Assembly (NCBI GenBank): GCA_012845835.1
Contig: JABAKD010000005.1
Coordinates: 10,982,205-11,046,204, forward strand
From: Undaria pinnatifida
Taxonomy: Eukaryota > Sar > Phaeophyceae > Laminariales > Alariaceae
Length of the DNA stretch: 64,000 nucleotides
Direction of reading: 5' to 3'
The notes under the pieces are model-generated. The model ran no database searches and was not told the DNA's origin. It was given only the letters and a program-made list of their open reading frames with translations. A program made the translations under genes and the position numbers. Below are positions 1 to 14,300 of this stretch, piece after piece (within the stretch, counting starts at the first letter, position 1; every line of letters starts with the position of its first letter).

Positions 1-2204
1 ACATCCTCCTACTACTGCTAGTCGACATTCCCGCCTTCCCCCCCCCCCCTCCCGGCCTATCACCCGCCGCAGATCACCCTTGCGTTCATGTTTTTTTTCC
101 TCAACTCGCGTGCTTTGGCGCACATGCCCCGTACTCGTACTTGACATTTGGGGAATGTAAGGTTAAAGGGGGGGACACAGAGTGCCCCCTGCAGGTCTGC
201 CAATTGAGCAGGTCCCCGGAGAGTACACACTTTCTTTTCCTTCGTAGCGACGTTGCTTTATTCGATTCCACCGGAGCCCCGGATAGCTTCTGAGATCGGA
301 GGCACGTGTCTCCGATCTATTTCTTGACTTTCCCGAATATAAAACGCTAACCTTATCATACGAAACCCATCCAATTGATCTCAATTTCGGATAATTATTG
401 GACTTTCGAGGTCGTATCTTAACACTAGCCCACCCTGATGAGTCGCAGATGCAGAAATATGGGAGATTCGGGGGAACTCCGGTTCTACGAACTAGACCAT
501 GAGTCGAAGATGCGGCTCCTCAAAGCCCACTCCCACACCTCTGACGGTCTGCCTATGGAGCCAGGAACACGCGAAGAAAAGCAGTTGAAAGAAATGCAGA
601 CCCTACAACAAGGCAAAAGTCACCCATCAAAAACCTGCCGCGTGCCGCCGGTGTGGCGGGGGGGGGGAGAAAAGGCTCTAGAACCTGCCGCATATCGCCG
701 GTGAGGCGGGGGGGGCAGGAAAGGCTCTGCGGCAAACCAATCACATAAAGGGTACGATGGCGAGGCGAGCCCTCGTCGATATGGAGGAGAACACAGGCGC
801 CAACACAAGGAATAAGTCATGCGAAAAACCTCCCGCGGGCCAGCGGCATGGCGGGGGGTTAGACGAGGAAACGACAAATACCCGGGATGGAAGGTGGCAA
901 CACCTACAGCCCTGCGAGGGGGGGAAAATGTATGGTCGAAAAAAAAAAAAGTAGAGCAAATACAACACACAAGATTAAAGATGACACACAGACCCGTACA
1001 TAGCCCTGTACCACGTGACGCGCGAACAGGGTACGCTGGTCGCCCCCCGGCTTTGGGCTGAGGAGGGCGTCGGCAGGGCGAAATTGAACAATCAATGACG
1101 AAAAAGCGACAGCCCTGCGCCTCAGATAGCGGCGTTTTCCCCGAACCCTGACCCGGCACTGAGCAGGGGGTTCGGCAGGACAGAAAGAAAAAATAATGGA
1201 AGAACCGCCCCAAAACCCGACGAAGACCCTCGGGACATACGCCAACCTTATCATACGAAACCCATCAAAATGATCTCAAAATCGGATAATTACACGCCTT
1301 TCGAGGCCGTATCTTAACAAAAACATACAGCAGTACCCCGCACTCGTATCCACACGGTGGTTTACACCTGTGTGTGTTGCCTTCACATGAAACCGATATT
1401 TCTACCCAACGACATCAGTGCGCACAGCAGTGTTCGTGTTGATTCTCCATCCTAGAGACATGAAAAAAAAATGTGGCTACAGACTGTGAGCCAGAGTAAA
1501 CCAAACAGCCGCAATTCATCAAGGCAAAGCAAGTTAAATAATGCTAGCGTACTGGTACGAGAACACAACAAGACAAGCCAGACCATACAAAACGAGAAAA
1601 AAAAAAAAGATGAAAAAAACGACCTGCAGATAAAAAATTCGGGGCGCTGTTCAGCGTAAATGCTCATTAGTACTGGCGTACTTGAACTACTGCTGTACCC
1701 AAGAAGAGGTATTTCCTGTGGGATATATATGTCGTTTGTCTCAATTTCAAACCCGTCCGAATTGCGTGAAAAACCATCCAACACTAATTTCAAGTATTAA
1801 TAGTGTGCCCCCTCAAAACATGGGTGCAGCTCCAAAGAGGATAATATTACAAGTGTCTTCGAGTTGTATATCACGAATCGATCTCATCCTGCGCTGCTAC
1901 ATACGTCCACCCACCCTTTGATATCTCCCAAAAATGATGTATCCGGTCCTCAAGTTGCCATCCACTTGCTCGACTCTTGTATATCTCTCCTATTTTAGTC
2001 TATGCCTCAAAATGTTCATTACTCCTGTTGGTCCCCAAGTTGGCTTGTCAGCAATGTCTTGCCCCATCCTCACGTTGCGCACATTTTGCTGTTTTTTTTT
2101 GCATGCCCCATAGGTCGGACTAACTAGGTCCTCAAATCGGCTGTCTTTTTTTCTATTTTGCGTCTCTTCACCCTTTTTTTCTTGTCTTGATCACGCCCGA
2201 CCAG
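1..2204 (+). other. Tail of upstream WDR35 intron with direct repeats and a minisatellite
   Basis: No exon recognised. About 78 bp at 346-425 recurs at 1242-1319 (both hold CTTATCATACGAAACCCATC and end CGTATCTTAACA), about 895 bp apart. A G-rich unit of roughly 51 bp (CCTGCCGCR...CGCCGGTG...GGCGGGGGG) occurs at about 630 and 681, with a poorer copy near 827. From about 1940 the sequence holds degenerate copies of the start of exon 1. Confidence 0.6.
1943..2140 (+). pseudogene. Degenerate copies of the exon 1 acceptor/start
   Basis: Exon 1 starts GTCCTCAAGTTG. Similar strings occur upstream at 1945 (GGTCCTCAAGTTG), 2030 (GGTCCCCAAGTTG), 2066 (ATCCTCACGTTG) and 2126 (GGTCCTCAAATCG), separated by pyrimidine-rich sequence. 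I read these as decayed duplicates of the 3' splice site plus the first codons. The match is short, so this is the weakest of the exon-copy cases. Confidence 0.45.
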
Positions 2205-2342
2205 GTCCTCAAGTTGGAATCTGTGGGGGTTGCAGGGAAAGAGGCCAACACGCCGGGCGCGGAGGGCGGAAAAGGCGGCGCGGCGGCTAGCGGCTCCAAC
2301 CTCAGCATGAACCAGACACTCGAGGGGCACGAAGGCTCTGTG
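2205..2342 (+). CDS. WDR35: WDR35 exon 1 (in-window numbering)
   Basis: Enters and leaves in phase 0: acceptor ccag|GTC, donor GTG|gtaagt. It encodes 46 residues, from VLKLE through a Gly/Ala-rich linker to [15 protein letters not shown], the start of an N-terminal WD repeat. The conserved VLKLE and [11 protein letters not shown] segments fix the frame. Confidence 0.93.
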
Positions 2343-5300
2343 GTAAGTGGTACGAGGTGGAGGAGGTGGGGGGAAATTATGGAGTCTATTGATAGCAGTA
2401 TAATCAAACCTGGAGGGCTCTGACGTGTGTTACGGGGAAGCATGATGGGCTGGGTGATGTAACCGAATTCTTGAGGGGTAAGAAAGCCAAGTGGTAAGGG
2501 CACGACGGAGTGTGGCAGTATCTCTCGTTGGAGGGTTACAGTTATTAATAGTACAGGCCTACGAATAAAAAACAACCCTGTAGCATGCGCGTTGGGCTCA
2601 CCTTTTTTGAGAGACGCGAAGAAGTCAGGATTAAAAAAAAAACGTGCTGATGTTGAGGTATTAGTCTAGTGGGGTAGTAGTCCGTTTGACCGCTTGCAGA
2701 AGGTTGACCAATGGCATACTTACCCAAACTAAGCGTTATAACACTCTTCCCCCCCTGAAACGGCGGGATAGCAGGTCGGCCGGATATACGGGCGGACCTG
2801 TGGTCAATATCCAAGCGGTTTCATTTCCTGGGTATACCGGGGAGAGTATTTTTCAAGTTCGACATGGGGAAAGTCTCAAAATGATTATTATGGTGGATGG
2901 TGGGATTTGAACCCACGACCCCCCCAAAAAAACATGGTCCTGCCGACAACGCCATTTGTTAGGGTATTAGTGGGGTATTAGTCCGTTTGACCACTTGCAA
3001 AAGGTTGACCAATAGCTACCTTACCCAAACTAAGCCTTATAACGCTGAGCGGCTAGCGATGCACTGATCATACCAAGGCGTACCAGGTATAGTATTTAGT
3101 GTATGGTCTCAAGTTTGCTCAACATTGATGCCACAACACAGCACACATTGGACAGATAATACAGATCATATAGATCATATAGATCATTGAGATCGTACGA
3201 ATCATCTAGATCGTATAAATCACGTTGATCATATACCTCATGTAGATCATATAGGTCATGTAGATCATGTAGATCCTATATATGCCGTCATGGTGTGCTA
3301 CGTAAGATCTGTGCAGTACAGATCCAACCCAGGATTCGTGTGCTAGATAATTAAGAATATACGGCTCCCACCCTGCCACGTAGTCTATAGGCCATGCAGA
3401 TCATATACCAGGAACGGCGTGGTTTAACGTGTATTGTTCCACCCGTGGCAACAACATAAAACCCAGGTTTGCGTTACCTGGAACGCGACGTACTCGAAGC
3501 TCACCACGTGCGACGAGCGAGGGCTGATCATCGTGTGGATGCTGCACAAGGGGTTGTGGTTCGAGGAGATGATTAACAACAGGAACAAGTCTGCCGTCAG
3601 GGACATGAAGGTTGGCGACACGCGTTAGAAGAGTGTCGGTGACGGTGAACGGTTTCGCTGTGCCCTGCGGTAGCTTTAGCACTCTGACATAGCAACCGTT
3701 TGATCTGTTCATGTGAACGGTCCTTGCACTCCCTTCCAGAGCGATCCTTGACAAAACAAGATCACCACCTGTCGAATGAGGGTACAAATATGTCCGATAT
3801 CCTACCACGATAGACATATGTAGCACTGTTTGCCACTTTTTTTTCTGAACTTCGGCACTCTTTAACCCCTTTTGAACCCCCAAACCCCTCCCTATACTAA
3901 ATCCAAGTACATTTGCAAATAAACGGTTTCCAGTTGTAAAGGCGTTAACCCATTTCCAACTCCTAACATTATTGTATCATATTCTAGCTCCAAGTGCTTC
4001 CTCCCCACGTCTGGTGCGCGGTGCTAAAAAAAAGGGTTAGCCCAATATATTGCCGGCATGCACTTTGTTCTAGTCTTTTTTGTTTTTTCGTCGTTTTTCA
4101 CCAAGGATATATAAGATTGTTCGTTGGGTTTCACTTTCAATTTTCTCGAAACCGGTTTCTGGGTAGGGAGGGGTACACAGCTCCTCAAGGGAAGGAGCCT
4201 CACAAAAACAAATGGCGCACGACCCTACCGCAGCGCGTATCAGGACTACGCGAAAAAACCGTCACGAAAGGCATCTATGAAGGCACCAGTAGGGATTTTC
4301 TTCATGAATAGGAGGTCGAGCATCCACATCTCAAAGTCGTGTTGCCCGTAGGCTTACTTTTTATGTTTTTATGATTTGTGCTAGACAAGGAGCGTACAAA
4401 AAGGGTATGCTACGACCATGTTTCCCTTCAAGAGAGACGCAAAAATAATACAGTTTACCGTGTTTTTTTTTATCTCGTGGAGACACCTGGTTTCGCCAAA
4501 CTGCATGCCAGCGCTGGCTGCAGGGGTGGCCACCCTCGGGTAAACCCGACATCCAGGCTCAACAGACAGGCGAAACCCGACATCCGGACTGCTTCGCTTC
4601 TGCTGTATGTGCACCATGAACCCTGAACCACAGCCGGCGCTAATTGTGGTGTAGTGGTTGTTGCCAGCGATTTTCACGGGTTGGATCGCTTCTCGCGGGT
4701 AGGATCGGTCCAAGGTGACCCGTGACCCGTGACCCGACCCGACCCGACCCGACCCGACCCGACCCGACCCGACCCGACCCGACCCGACCCGACCCGACCC
4801 GACCCGACCCGACCCGACCCGACGCGACCCGACCCGACCCGACACGACCCGACCCGACACGACCCGACCCGACACGACCCGTGAGATTACAGCACCTCCT
4901 GAACCGACCCGATCCGACGCGTGAGGTTTCGAACAACTCCTGGGCCAAGCATACTTCACCCGCGAGTAGTTGGAAAACATGTATGACCTGACCGGCGGGT
5001 CGCGGGTCGGGTTACGACAGGTGAACATGTCAGGGTATGTATATGGCGCACGTCTAACAAAACGCTTGTGTAGCGGATACGGTATTCCCGTAGTGGTTTC
5101 CTAACGGGAAACCTTGGCGTCGGATATTGGGGGAAATGCAGGACAGGACAGGCGGCTCTCACCGGAATGCATGAGTGCTTGGCAGACGGCGATGACCACC
5201 CCCTTAGCAAAGCAAATAGCGCTGTTTGGGGCCGACCATGTCCGGTAGCCGTGCGAAACTAGCTGCAACCCTTCTACGGCTGCAAAGCATGTTATACAAT

Positions 5301-8300
5301 ACTTCCAAGTAGGTACCATGCTACGGTGTAAAAGTGGCACGTTATGGGCCAAATGTTTTTTTCGCGCAGACGGGCTGCTCAACTGACGAAACTAATGTCC
5401 ATTTTTTTTTTTCTGATCCCTTTTTGGGGGATTTCCACAATATATTTTTTGTTGCGCACCAGCGCATGGGATGGTTTGTCAGATTCGAGCTTCCGATATT
5501 TTCTCAAAGTTTACTTGCTGTGTGAGGCATGGAGCTTCGCAGTGAGAAGCCTCAGGAGAAGCGAGGTGTGCCTCTATCGTGACGTCGTCGGTTGTTGTTC
5601 CCAAAATTTTGGCTCACTTCTAACGGCGGTAGCAACAAGCAAGGTTAAGGCATTGGAGAAGGTTAAGGGATTTGATGATAATGTTGCGCAACGTTGAGTA
5701 GACCACCGATCCCCTGTGGATCATCTAGATCTGCCAGGAACGATCTTTATGGTTTATCTAGCTCATGCGGCCGGGTGGGAACCGTACGATCTGCAATCGA
5801 TCCAGCACATTTTTTCCTAGGTTAGATCGGCATCCAATAAGTACAGATCCTGCTTAACGTCTACTATACTCGATCTTGATCACGAGGTGTTCTGGGCGTG
5901 TAATGTTGTTTGGGGCCCCTGCGATCACCGAGGTTTCAACCATGCAGCGTTGATCACATGAATACGCTGCAGAAAGACAAACAAGCGTCTCCCCCCGTCA
6001 ACGGCAACGCGGTCTGCCCCATCCATGGTATTTAATGCCCGGCCTTCGTGTCTGTCCCGCAAATACCGGCCGCCTCGAGGATGGGATTTCTTTGTAGCTA
6101 AAGTATCCCGACTTAGTATCAGTTCATCAGTTTTCTGGCGTTGTATCAGAGGTGTGCGAATGTACCAATGTTTCGCGCGTGCAGACAACATACAACGAAG
6201 CGCGACCCGGTATGCCGAGAATGAGTCAGTGAAGCGAGCAACGGGAAGGGGAAGAGGAACTGACAACCGATAAAATAGACAACAGATTACGGGCACATTT
6301 CCAATTCTGACATTTTAACGAGAACGCGAACCTGCATGCTGGAAGATTTTCAATGGACGACCAACGGGCAGGAGGAGATATACACAATCTCCGCGGACGG
6401 AGAGATATGTCGTCAAAGTCGATAAACGTCGCCAGGAATGTTTCGCCCGTTCATTCCTTTACCAAAGCTGTTTCCCGGCCTTCTTAGTGTCACGAAACTT
6501 CCGCGCGCTTGCAATCAATCTGCAAAACGCAACAAAAGACAGACAAAACATCAGCGTAATCATAGTCCTACGAAAACGCAAACCTGCACGTCGCAAATGG
6601 TTCAGTGGGCGAAAAAACGTCGGAGGAGCTTGCCAATCGGTAAAGAAACAGATAATTGAGTACGAGCACGTACACTGTTTCTAAAATTCTGACACACCTG
6701 GTACAACGAAACGGTGAACCTAAACCTGGGCGAAAAATTGTTTCAGTGGACGAGTAACGGGCAGAAGATCTGCATCATTTACGCGGACGGAGCGGTGATC
6801 GTGGGCTCGGTGGACGGCAACAGACTGTGGGGAAAGGAGCTGGAGATGGGGTTGCAGAACGTGGAATGGTCGCCCGATGGTCGAAGGTTAGCGCACAAGT
6901 CGATCAAAATCTTATCATATCACACTCGTGCCATGATAAGATTGGTAGTCTTTGGCCAAGCCCTCATCGACATTCTTTCTTCCTCCATCGTCTCGTTCGC
7001 AAGCGCCCAACGTTTGGCAAACCCTCATCCTTATTCGGTGCTCTCCGTGAATTATATATTACAAACCCTGCATATTTTGTTCCCTGGACGGCGCCTTATC
7101 ACGTCGCAAAAACTCGCCGTAGAGGATGGGTGGATGGCTATCACCCTCTTGAGAAAGTGCGTACAAAAAAATGGAGGAGAGGTAGGTTCCAGGATATTGA
7201 CCGCCATGTCTATATACCATGCGCCCGCTCAAGGATTTCGCTTGATGACGACGCCAAACGAGTCGAAAAACCTTGGTTGTTTCGGTGCTCTCCCGCGCGT
7301 ATCACGCGTAGGATATTGTTTGTGACGACGGCCGGAGAGGTACTCGTCTACGACGCGCAGGGGAAGCGAGTTAAGGCGATGACCCTCCCAGAGGGGGCAA
7401 GAGTGTCCTCCGGCGACGGTGCAGACGCCCACTTGTCATCCCCCCGCGACGGAAAGTACGACGATTCCGACGACGAGGACAAGCAAGGGGAGGGAGAAAA
7501 GGACGGGGGGAAAGGGCGGGTTATTTCTCTGGACTGGTACGACGGTGCGGAGGGTCTGATGCACCCGCAGGTGCCGACTCTTTGCCTCGCACTGGAAGGA
7601 GGCACCGTGCAGACGAGCAGGGGGGTTGACGACGCCAACCCGATCGTGATAAACGCGCACATGACTATAAGACAGGTGAGGCGAGGGACCATACGATCGA
7701 GTAGGCGCGCGCTGCGATGGGGGGTGGCGCTTTTTTTCGGCAAAGTTTTCCCCACTGGCGAGGGTTCCGAACCGAGGAGCTTAACCCCTATAGAACCCCG
7801 AAATGATTCCCTATATTTATTTCAAGTAATTTCCCCCCGAAAATGGGTTTCCAGCCGTAAAGGCGTTACTATCCAATATCGTGGTGACACCGGTTTGTAT
7901 TTGCCAGCTCACTATTATTCGTAGTAATCGAGGCCATGGCACTCGTCCGGTGGCTGGCTTCTCAGATTGAGGCTTCTGAGGGTAGACAGGGAGAGCTCTC
8001 CTCAGGAGAGAAGCACCAGAAAGGAATGGCGCACCCCTGCTGCTAGAGTGCATCTGAGGCCGGCTCGGTATTCTCGTGCCCCTGCAGGCGTTTCGCGTGC
8101 CAACAGCCCCAAGAGGATGCCCTCGTCTTTTTCGTGTCCCCTTTTTCGCCGATGCCCCTACGTGCAATACTGCCTCCGGCGCATAAAAAAACGCCGGCTG
8201 TGACGGTGCCGTGTTTCTGCGGCAATGGCAACGATGCACGTGGTGTGTGGTTCGCGTTGGCACAGGGGCATTTTGCTTTCTACCACATTCATATGCACGT

Positions 8301-11300
8301 ATCAGTAGATATGTGTCGCTCTCGTTAGGTACCCGCACGGCAGGGTATTTCCCGGGCTTTCCAAGGGGTCGTGGTCCGGCCCGCGGGTCCGTCGGGAGGT
8401 CTTGAAATTCTCGCGGGTCGAGTCGGACTGCGCCAGGATGTTTTCGAAATCTCACGGGTCGCGTCCGGTCGGTTCCCAGGATGTTTTCAAATCTGACGGG
8501 CCGGGTTGGGTCAGGGACCTGATCCGATCCGATCCGCGAGAAGCACTACCGGACCCGTCGAAAGCCCTGCATATTCGTAGCTGTCGTCAACCAACTTGTG
8601 TGCGGCGGTGGTCGGCGATGGTCGGCGATGGTGGCGGTCGTGGCATCCGGCTTCCGCGTGTCCCGAACGGGATCACTATTGTTTTTTGGCGCGGTATGTA
8701 GATTAGAAAATCACACTCGCAATATTAAGACCTACGCCTGTCATGTCACCTAGAAAATGCGCTTTGTTTCTCATGGAACGCCAGCTAAAGTACTATATCT
8801 ACTACGGCAACTTTTCTGCCGGCGCACCACATTTTCAAAATGGTTTAATCTGCATGCCCACTCTCTCATTCCAACACCAGGCTCGATGGAACACAAACGG
8901 AACCGTGTTGGCTCTTAGTGGCAGCGCCCGTGCACAGCTGAGTAAGTCGGGGCAACCTCGCGACCTGTCGGTGGTCAAGCTCTACTCTCCTTACGGAGCG
9001 GTGCTTCGCACCCTAAAGGTATGTCGGTTCTCAAACAACAGATATTTCGTCGATCCACCCGTTTTTTTTTTCTTTCTTCCATTTTCTCTTTTTTTTTTTT
9101 TTCTTGCAATTTTTTTTCGTGTGCTGGCTTGCATACGTGTTGCCCCTTGTGTTCGGAGCGGTTGGCATTGCATAGCCAAACCACCTTGCTGTACTTTGCA
9201 ATGAATATATCTGTCTCGCAGTCTGCGACCACCGAGAGAGATCGTCTCTCTAGGAGTCACGCAGAACGGACACTGGTTGTCCTGGGTGTAGATGGGGTGG
9301 AAATATCCAGAGCGTTTTTTTCGGGTCGGTCCCCTTCTCGCGGGTCGGATTGGGTCAGGGTAACCCGGCCCGACCAGTAATATTCCGAAATCTTCCGACC
9401 CGACCGCGCTCGACCCGTGAGATTTCCAACATCTCCTGACCCGAACCGACTCGATCGGCGGGTTTTTAACCCCTTTAGAGCCCCTAACCCCTCCCAGTAC
9501 TAACTCCAAGTGATTTGTCCCTGAAAACGGGTTTCCAGTTCTAAAGGCGTTAAGCACCTCCTAACTCGACCCGCGGGCCGGGTCATGGCCAGTGAAAAAC
9601 CTTGGAAACACCAGTTTGGTGAGAAGAATGCACACACCGGCCAAATGACGCGAAGCACGAGAAAGGGGGGCTCTTTTTTTCGGCCGAGGTGTTTCTGCTC
9701 GACGAGGCTTTGTCGACCAAGACAAAAACTACCTCAAAACGATTTTGTGTCTTTGTAAATTGTGCGTTTCACAATAACGTTCGCCACGTCCCTAGACCAT
9801 GAGGTGTTCCTAAGAATAAACTTACGGCTGTGCTCAGAAGTCGGTCTGCCTGGTGAGGTTCGAGAGCTCTCGGAATGAAGAAAAAAAGAGGCCCCAGAAA
9901 AAGTTGGGTGCTCCTCTGCCGTAGGGCTTACTTTCCTATCTGTTGACGACTTGCCTGCTCTCCAAAGCACGCCATTTTTTTTTGGAAACCCTGCAGTGAC
10001 GGTGATTTTGATCTGATAACGTAGATTCTCCCTCGAACATGTAAATTCATTTGTTATCTCCCCCCACACTGCTATGATCCCGTTTGTGCTGTCTCCCGGA
10101 ACCCCGGAAGTAACCTAATATATTTTACCGGTTGGGTAAATATAAAATGAATTGGTTGCCTGATTATCTCCCCCCCCCAAAAAAATATGAGGGTCTATGT
10201 TCTCCAGACTACGGGTAGGCATGGAATGAGTACCCCCTCCCCTCCCCCCCTACATATGCAAGCTCTCGTACATGTCTGAGTAGTATGAACTTCACATCCT
10301 AAACAGTATCGTTTGCAATCAGTATTTCACTTGCTTACTCTCTAGTTTTTTTTTTCTATCATTTTCTACGTAGATCGTCGATCGATAGGGCGCTTCTCCC
10401 CGTGAAGATCATTGGTGCACTCAAAGCTATGGTCACCCAGACCACCGCCAACGTTACCCCGGCGATGTAGACCCGCCGGTCTAATGGATGGCGAAATCTG
10501 CTCTGTACTATCGGAAGCCCCTTGCATTGACGGTGGAGGATCTTACCTTGACCCGATTTTACGGAGCTCGTCGATTAATATAACCAGGCTTTCGTACCTT
10601 TCAAGCTCCTGTGCACTCTCTCCCCCAGACAAACAGCCATGTTGTCTCGTGTTTCAAGCCATGCATGTTAACCCTGCTCTTTCTTTTTTCCGCAAGGTTC
10701 CGGGTAACGGCATCAGCAGCATGGCATGGGAAGGGGGCGGGCTACGAATTGCGCTGGCCGTGGACGCTTACATATACTTCGCCAACATTCGGTGCGGTGA
10801 ACTCCTACGTTTAACGTTGAACGCATGCTACTATATGAGTCATCCCTCTCTAGTGCGGTAGAGGTTGCACTTCTTGGGCCATTTTTTTTTTCTGACGTTC
10901 TGATTGGTCGACCTCCCCAAGTGCGGAACTATCCATTAGAGTACGATAACTTTACGACTGTATACATTTTTAGAACTAATGCATAGACATGTTGGCCGGC
11001 TTGTGCGAACGAATGGCTTCGAATTCACGTTTCGGTTGACCTTGATGATATCGGCAGCTCTTCAACGTCAGGAGCTCAGAAAATTCTTAGAACCTTCTGC
11101 ACCCCTAACGTGGGACGAATCTAGCGTAGGCACGTGCTCTGCGATAAAGGTAGCACATTTTTTTCCGTTTTTTTTTTTCTGAATGACGGGGATCTCCTTA
11201 ACCCAATTACTGTTTTTTTTTGTGGTTCTCATGTTGTGTACCTAGGGCCATGTTTTTTTTTCATCCGCGATACAGCAGGTTTCATTGTTTCTCCAAGTCA

Positions 11301-14300
11301 GTGCTTGGGTTAAGAAGGACGTGTCTTAACCTCCTAAAGTGAGGGGTAGTATTAAGAAAAAAAATGGTGCAGCACCTCTATCGTAGCACACATCTAAATG
11401 TATAGTCTAGTGCCTCTACTGTGAGCATACGGAAGGAGTGTCGCCTGCAATTCCGGAGGCGTCGCACTTGATCGCTTGAGATTACTCCAGGAGCTCTGCG
11501 TCTCGCCCAGAATCTTGACGACATGAAAAAACAATTTGGCTCAAGCCCAATGAACCAGGTGTATGTACAGCGACAGCTCTTGAAAAAAGCGCAAATTAGA
11601 TTCCAATGATTTTTGGGCGGTCCCTCAGTTGGTCAACTTCATAGAGCTGTGAGTCGGCAGCATTTCACGACTAAAACCTATTCGGCAGGTTCCGTAAGCC
11701 AACTATCTGACATTGGCCGGCTGGGAATCAGCCGGTCTCGCCAGCCGGCTTGCCGACGACTTCAGCCAGGCGAGAGAACCGACCCCAACCCCCCCCCCGG
11801 TCGAGGTCGAGGGGGCTCCGACTGAAACACAAAACGCACCCCGCATTAAACAATCCTTGCTAGAAACATGGAAACCCAGTAAGTCGAATATTCGACACCT
11901 CTGTTTCACGACTAACTTTAGTACGGCCAATGGCTAGTTGGTGACTTCTTAATTTCCCGTCATCCCATTTATTACCCTCGCACTACTCTCGTGCTCCCTC
12001 CCCGTAGTACCTCAGATCGGGGGTCACACAGTAGGCCCTCCTCTCCCCTCCCCACTACGGTACGTGCCTTTACTTTTTATCGCGAGATGAATTCAGCATT
12101 TTCTTCCATAGTCGACTCGCATCGAATTGCGCCTACCCACGGTACCTTAAGGTGTGCCGACTCACAGCCTTGTTTGACAATTGAGTCACCCGGTCAACCA
12201 TAAATGCTTGAGCACAAAGGTGTTTCGTAGCCGCTAGCGTAGCGCGTGTCTTTGCTGACGCACGTTGGGGCACGGGGGGGGGGGTATCTATGCCAACGAC
12301 AACGGCAGAGCTAACCAACTTGCACACTGCTTATACAAGAGGCGACGGGGGGTTAATCCTGTAGATTGGTTGATTGGGTTAGGGTTATGGTTAGGGTTCG
12401 ATATCATTCGACGAGGACGTCAACCCTTTTCTCGAATAAGGGTTGACGTTGGCAAGGTACAGTAGGGCGGCAGGGGTCAATTATCGTTTTTTTGGTGAAG
12501 AGCCGTGGTACGGCGCGGGTTGCATTTGTTATTAGCCCAGACGTTTCTGGCTGGTGGAAGCCGTCAACTAAGGACCTACCCCATAGTTTTGGACGCGCCC
12601 CATGTCGTGCAGGAGCGGCCTGTACGCAACGCTGTGCAGTTCGTTGGTCTAGTTGGTCGAGGTTAGCAATCGCGCGTTTTTTTTATTATCCAATGCCACC
12701 CTAACCACGCGGCGGAGCCACGTGACCGCTCCTGCAGACTTGGAGCCCCCCAATGGGTTATAGGGTTAAGGCTAGGGTTACGTGAAGGTGTTGGGTTAGC
12801 CTGGTCCTACGTCTAAGGTCGACATAGACCTCACGCGACCTGCAGAATTTTGTGTGCAGGGCGCTCCTGCACGTAGAGGGCGGGCCACAGCTTCGGCTCC
12901 GATGTGTAGTTTTGTTATTCATGTTGTTCATTATGGTCGCCTGCTGCAGCCCAGAAGATTGTTGTATCGGGGTTAGATTGCATTTTTTTTCGAACAAAAG
13001 TTGCGTGTGTTTGGGGGGGTTACAGAGCTCGAGATCCTCAAGTGAGAACCCTCGGAACAATCTAGACGCCAACCGCACCGTAGCCCGCGCCAAAAATTAT
13101 GAAATAGTTGAAATTATTGAGCACAAGCTGCCAGCCCATTCCATCGGGGCCGACGAATCGCGCGGAGCCGAATCCAAAAATGCTAAATCGACCAGTCCGA
13201 CCCATTCAGCTACCAGGAATACTATCCTAAGCTGGGGCCAAGCTAAAGCCTCCCCACTAATGTAGGTACAGCAGCCTCGACAGGATTATTTTTCTAGAAC
13301 CGTATCCAGGGTGTGTGGAGACAAGCCCCCTGGAAGCAGCGTGGACATCGTTCTTCTGTTCTAACGGCGAGCGCGGAAGACGTTGGATACCGCCGCTGCG
13401 GTTCAACTCCATCGCGCAGGCAAATGCGTCAGCATGCACAATGTGTCCACCCTCGTGTTAATAGCGCCGATGGAGGCACGCCGAAGTTCGTCTGTTCCTG
13501 GCAAACTTCTTTCCTTGGTATCTACGGGGATACGAGCTCAGCCGCGTTAGGGCTAACTTATGTCGTTTCCATGAATCTAGCGCCGGCAACCGAGGGATAG
13601 AACTTTAAATCACTGCAGAGTATGTTTCACGTTCGTACGTGCACAGATGAGGACCAATTAAACCGCTCTCCACGGGTTCGCCTTTCCCACAAAAAATGGG
13701 TTCTATGTCGCTGTTTGGCAACTGACAGACCCGACTATGCATGGACTTCCACGGCGCGAGGAAGTGTTTTGGCCTACGCCTACCAGAAACCGGACAAGAC
13801 CGACACTCAGGTAAGTACGTGGTCGTGGCTTCGTACATTCAAATCAGAAAAGCATTGGTGTGAAAGGCAACTGCGGTACAAATCATTTTCGAGTTTAGTG
13901 AACCGAAATATCAACATCAGCAAAAACGTATCTCACTAACCACCATCTTCCGTAGCAGATTTTATGTTGATTGCTTTCCTTCGCCTCGAGGAAGTACCTT
14001 GAAATACCCTCTTCTTCATGTACGGCGTTGCCCGGCGATGTTCTCGTATTGGGTTTGTGCTGGGCTCACTCTGCTTGCCCCGAAACGAATTTCCACCGTG
14101 CATGCGCCACACACAAGCGGGCACGCATCTCATGAACAAGCACCACATACAACATTGTGACCCGATGATCCCACGCACCTCATGGAATAGGCACCTCATA
14201 CAACATTGTGTCCCGATGATTCCATGATAGCTTTACGCCGAGCCCACATTGCTTGCCCCAACGGATCGCCACCATATAGACTAACATGTATATTACACAT

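Noticed and set aside
620-1254. Minus-strand frames of 116-197 residues near the left edge
   Set aside because: Overlapping frames in several phases over a G-rich minisatellite, with biased composition and no conserved motif.
6827-7924. A single 365-residue coding sequence
   Set aside because: It reads through intron 3; only 7312-7675 matches WDR35, with a clear acceptor and donor.
13622-13728. Longer exon 7 starting near 13621
   Set aside because: An AG at 13619-13620 is in phase but adds 36 residues unlike the family; the acceptor at 13728 gives a direct match.
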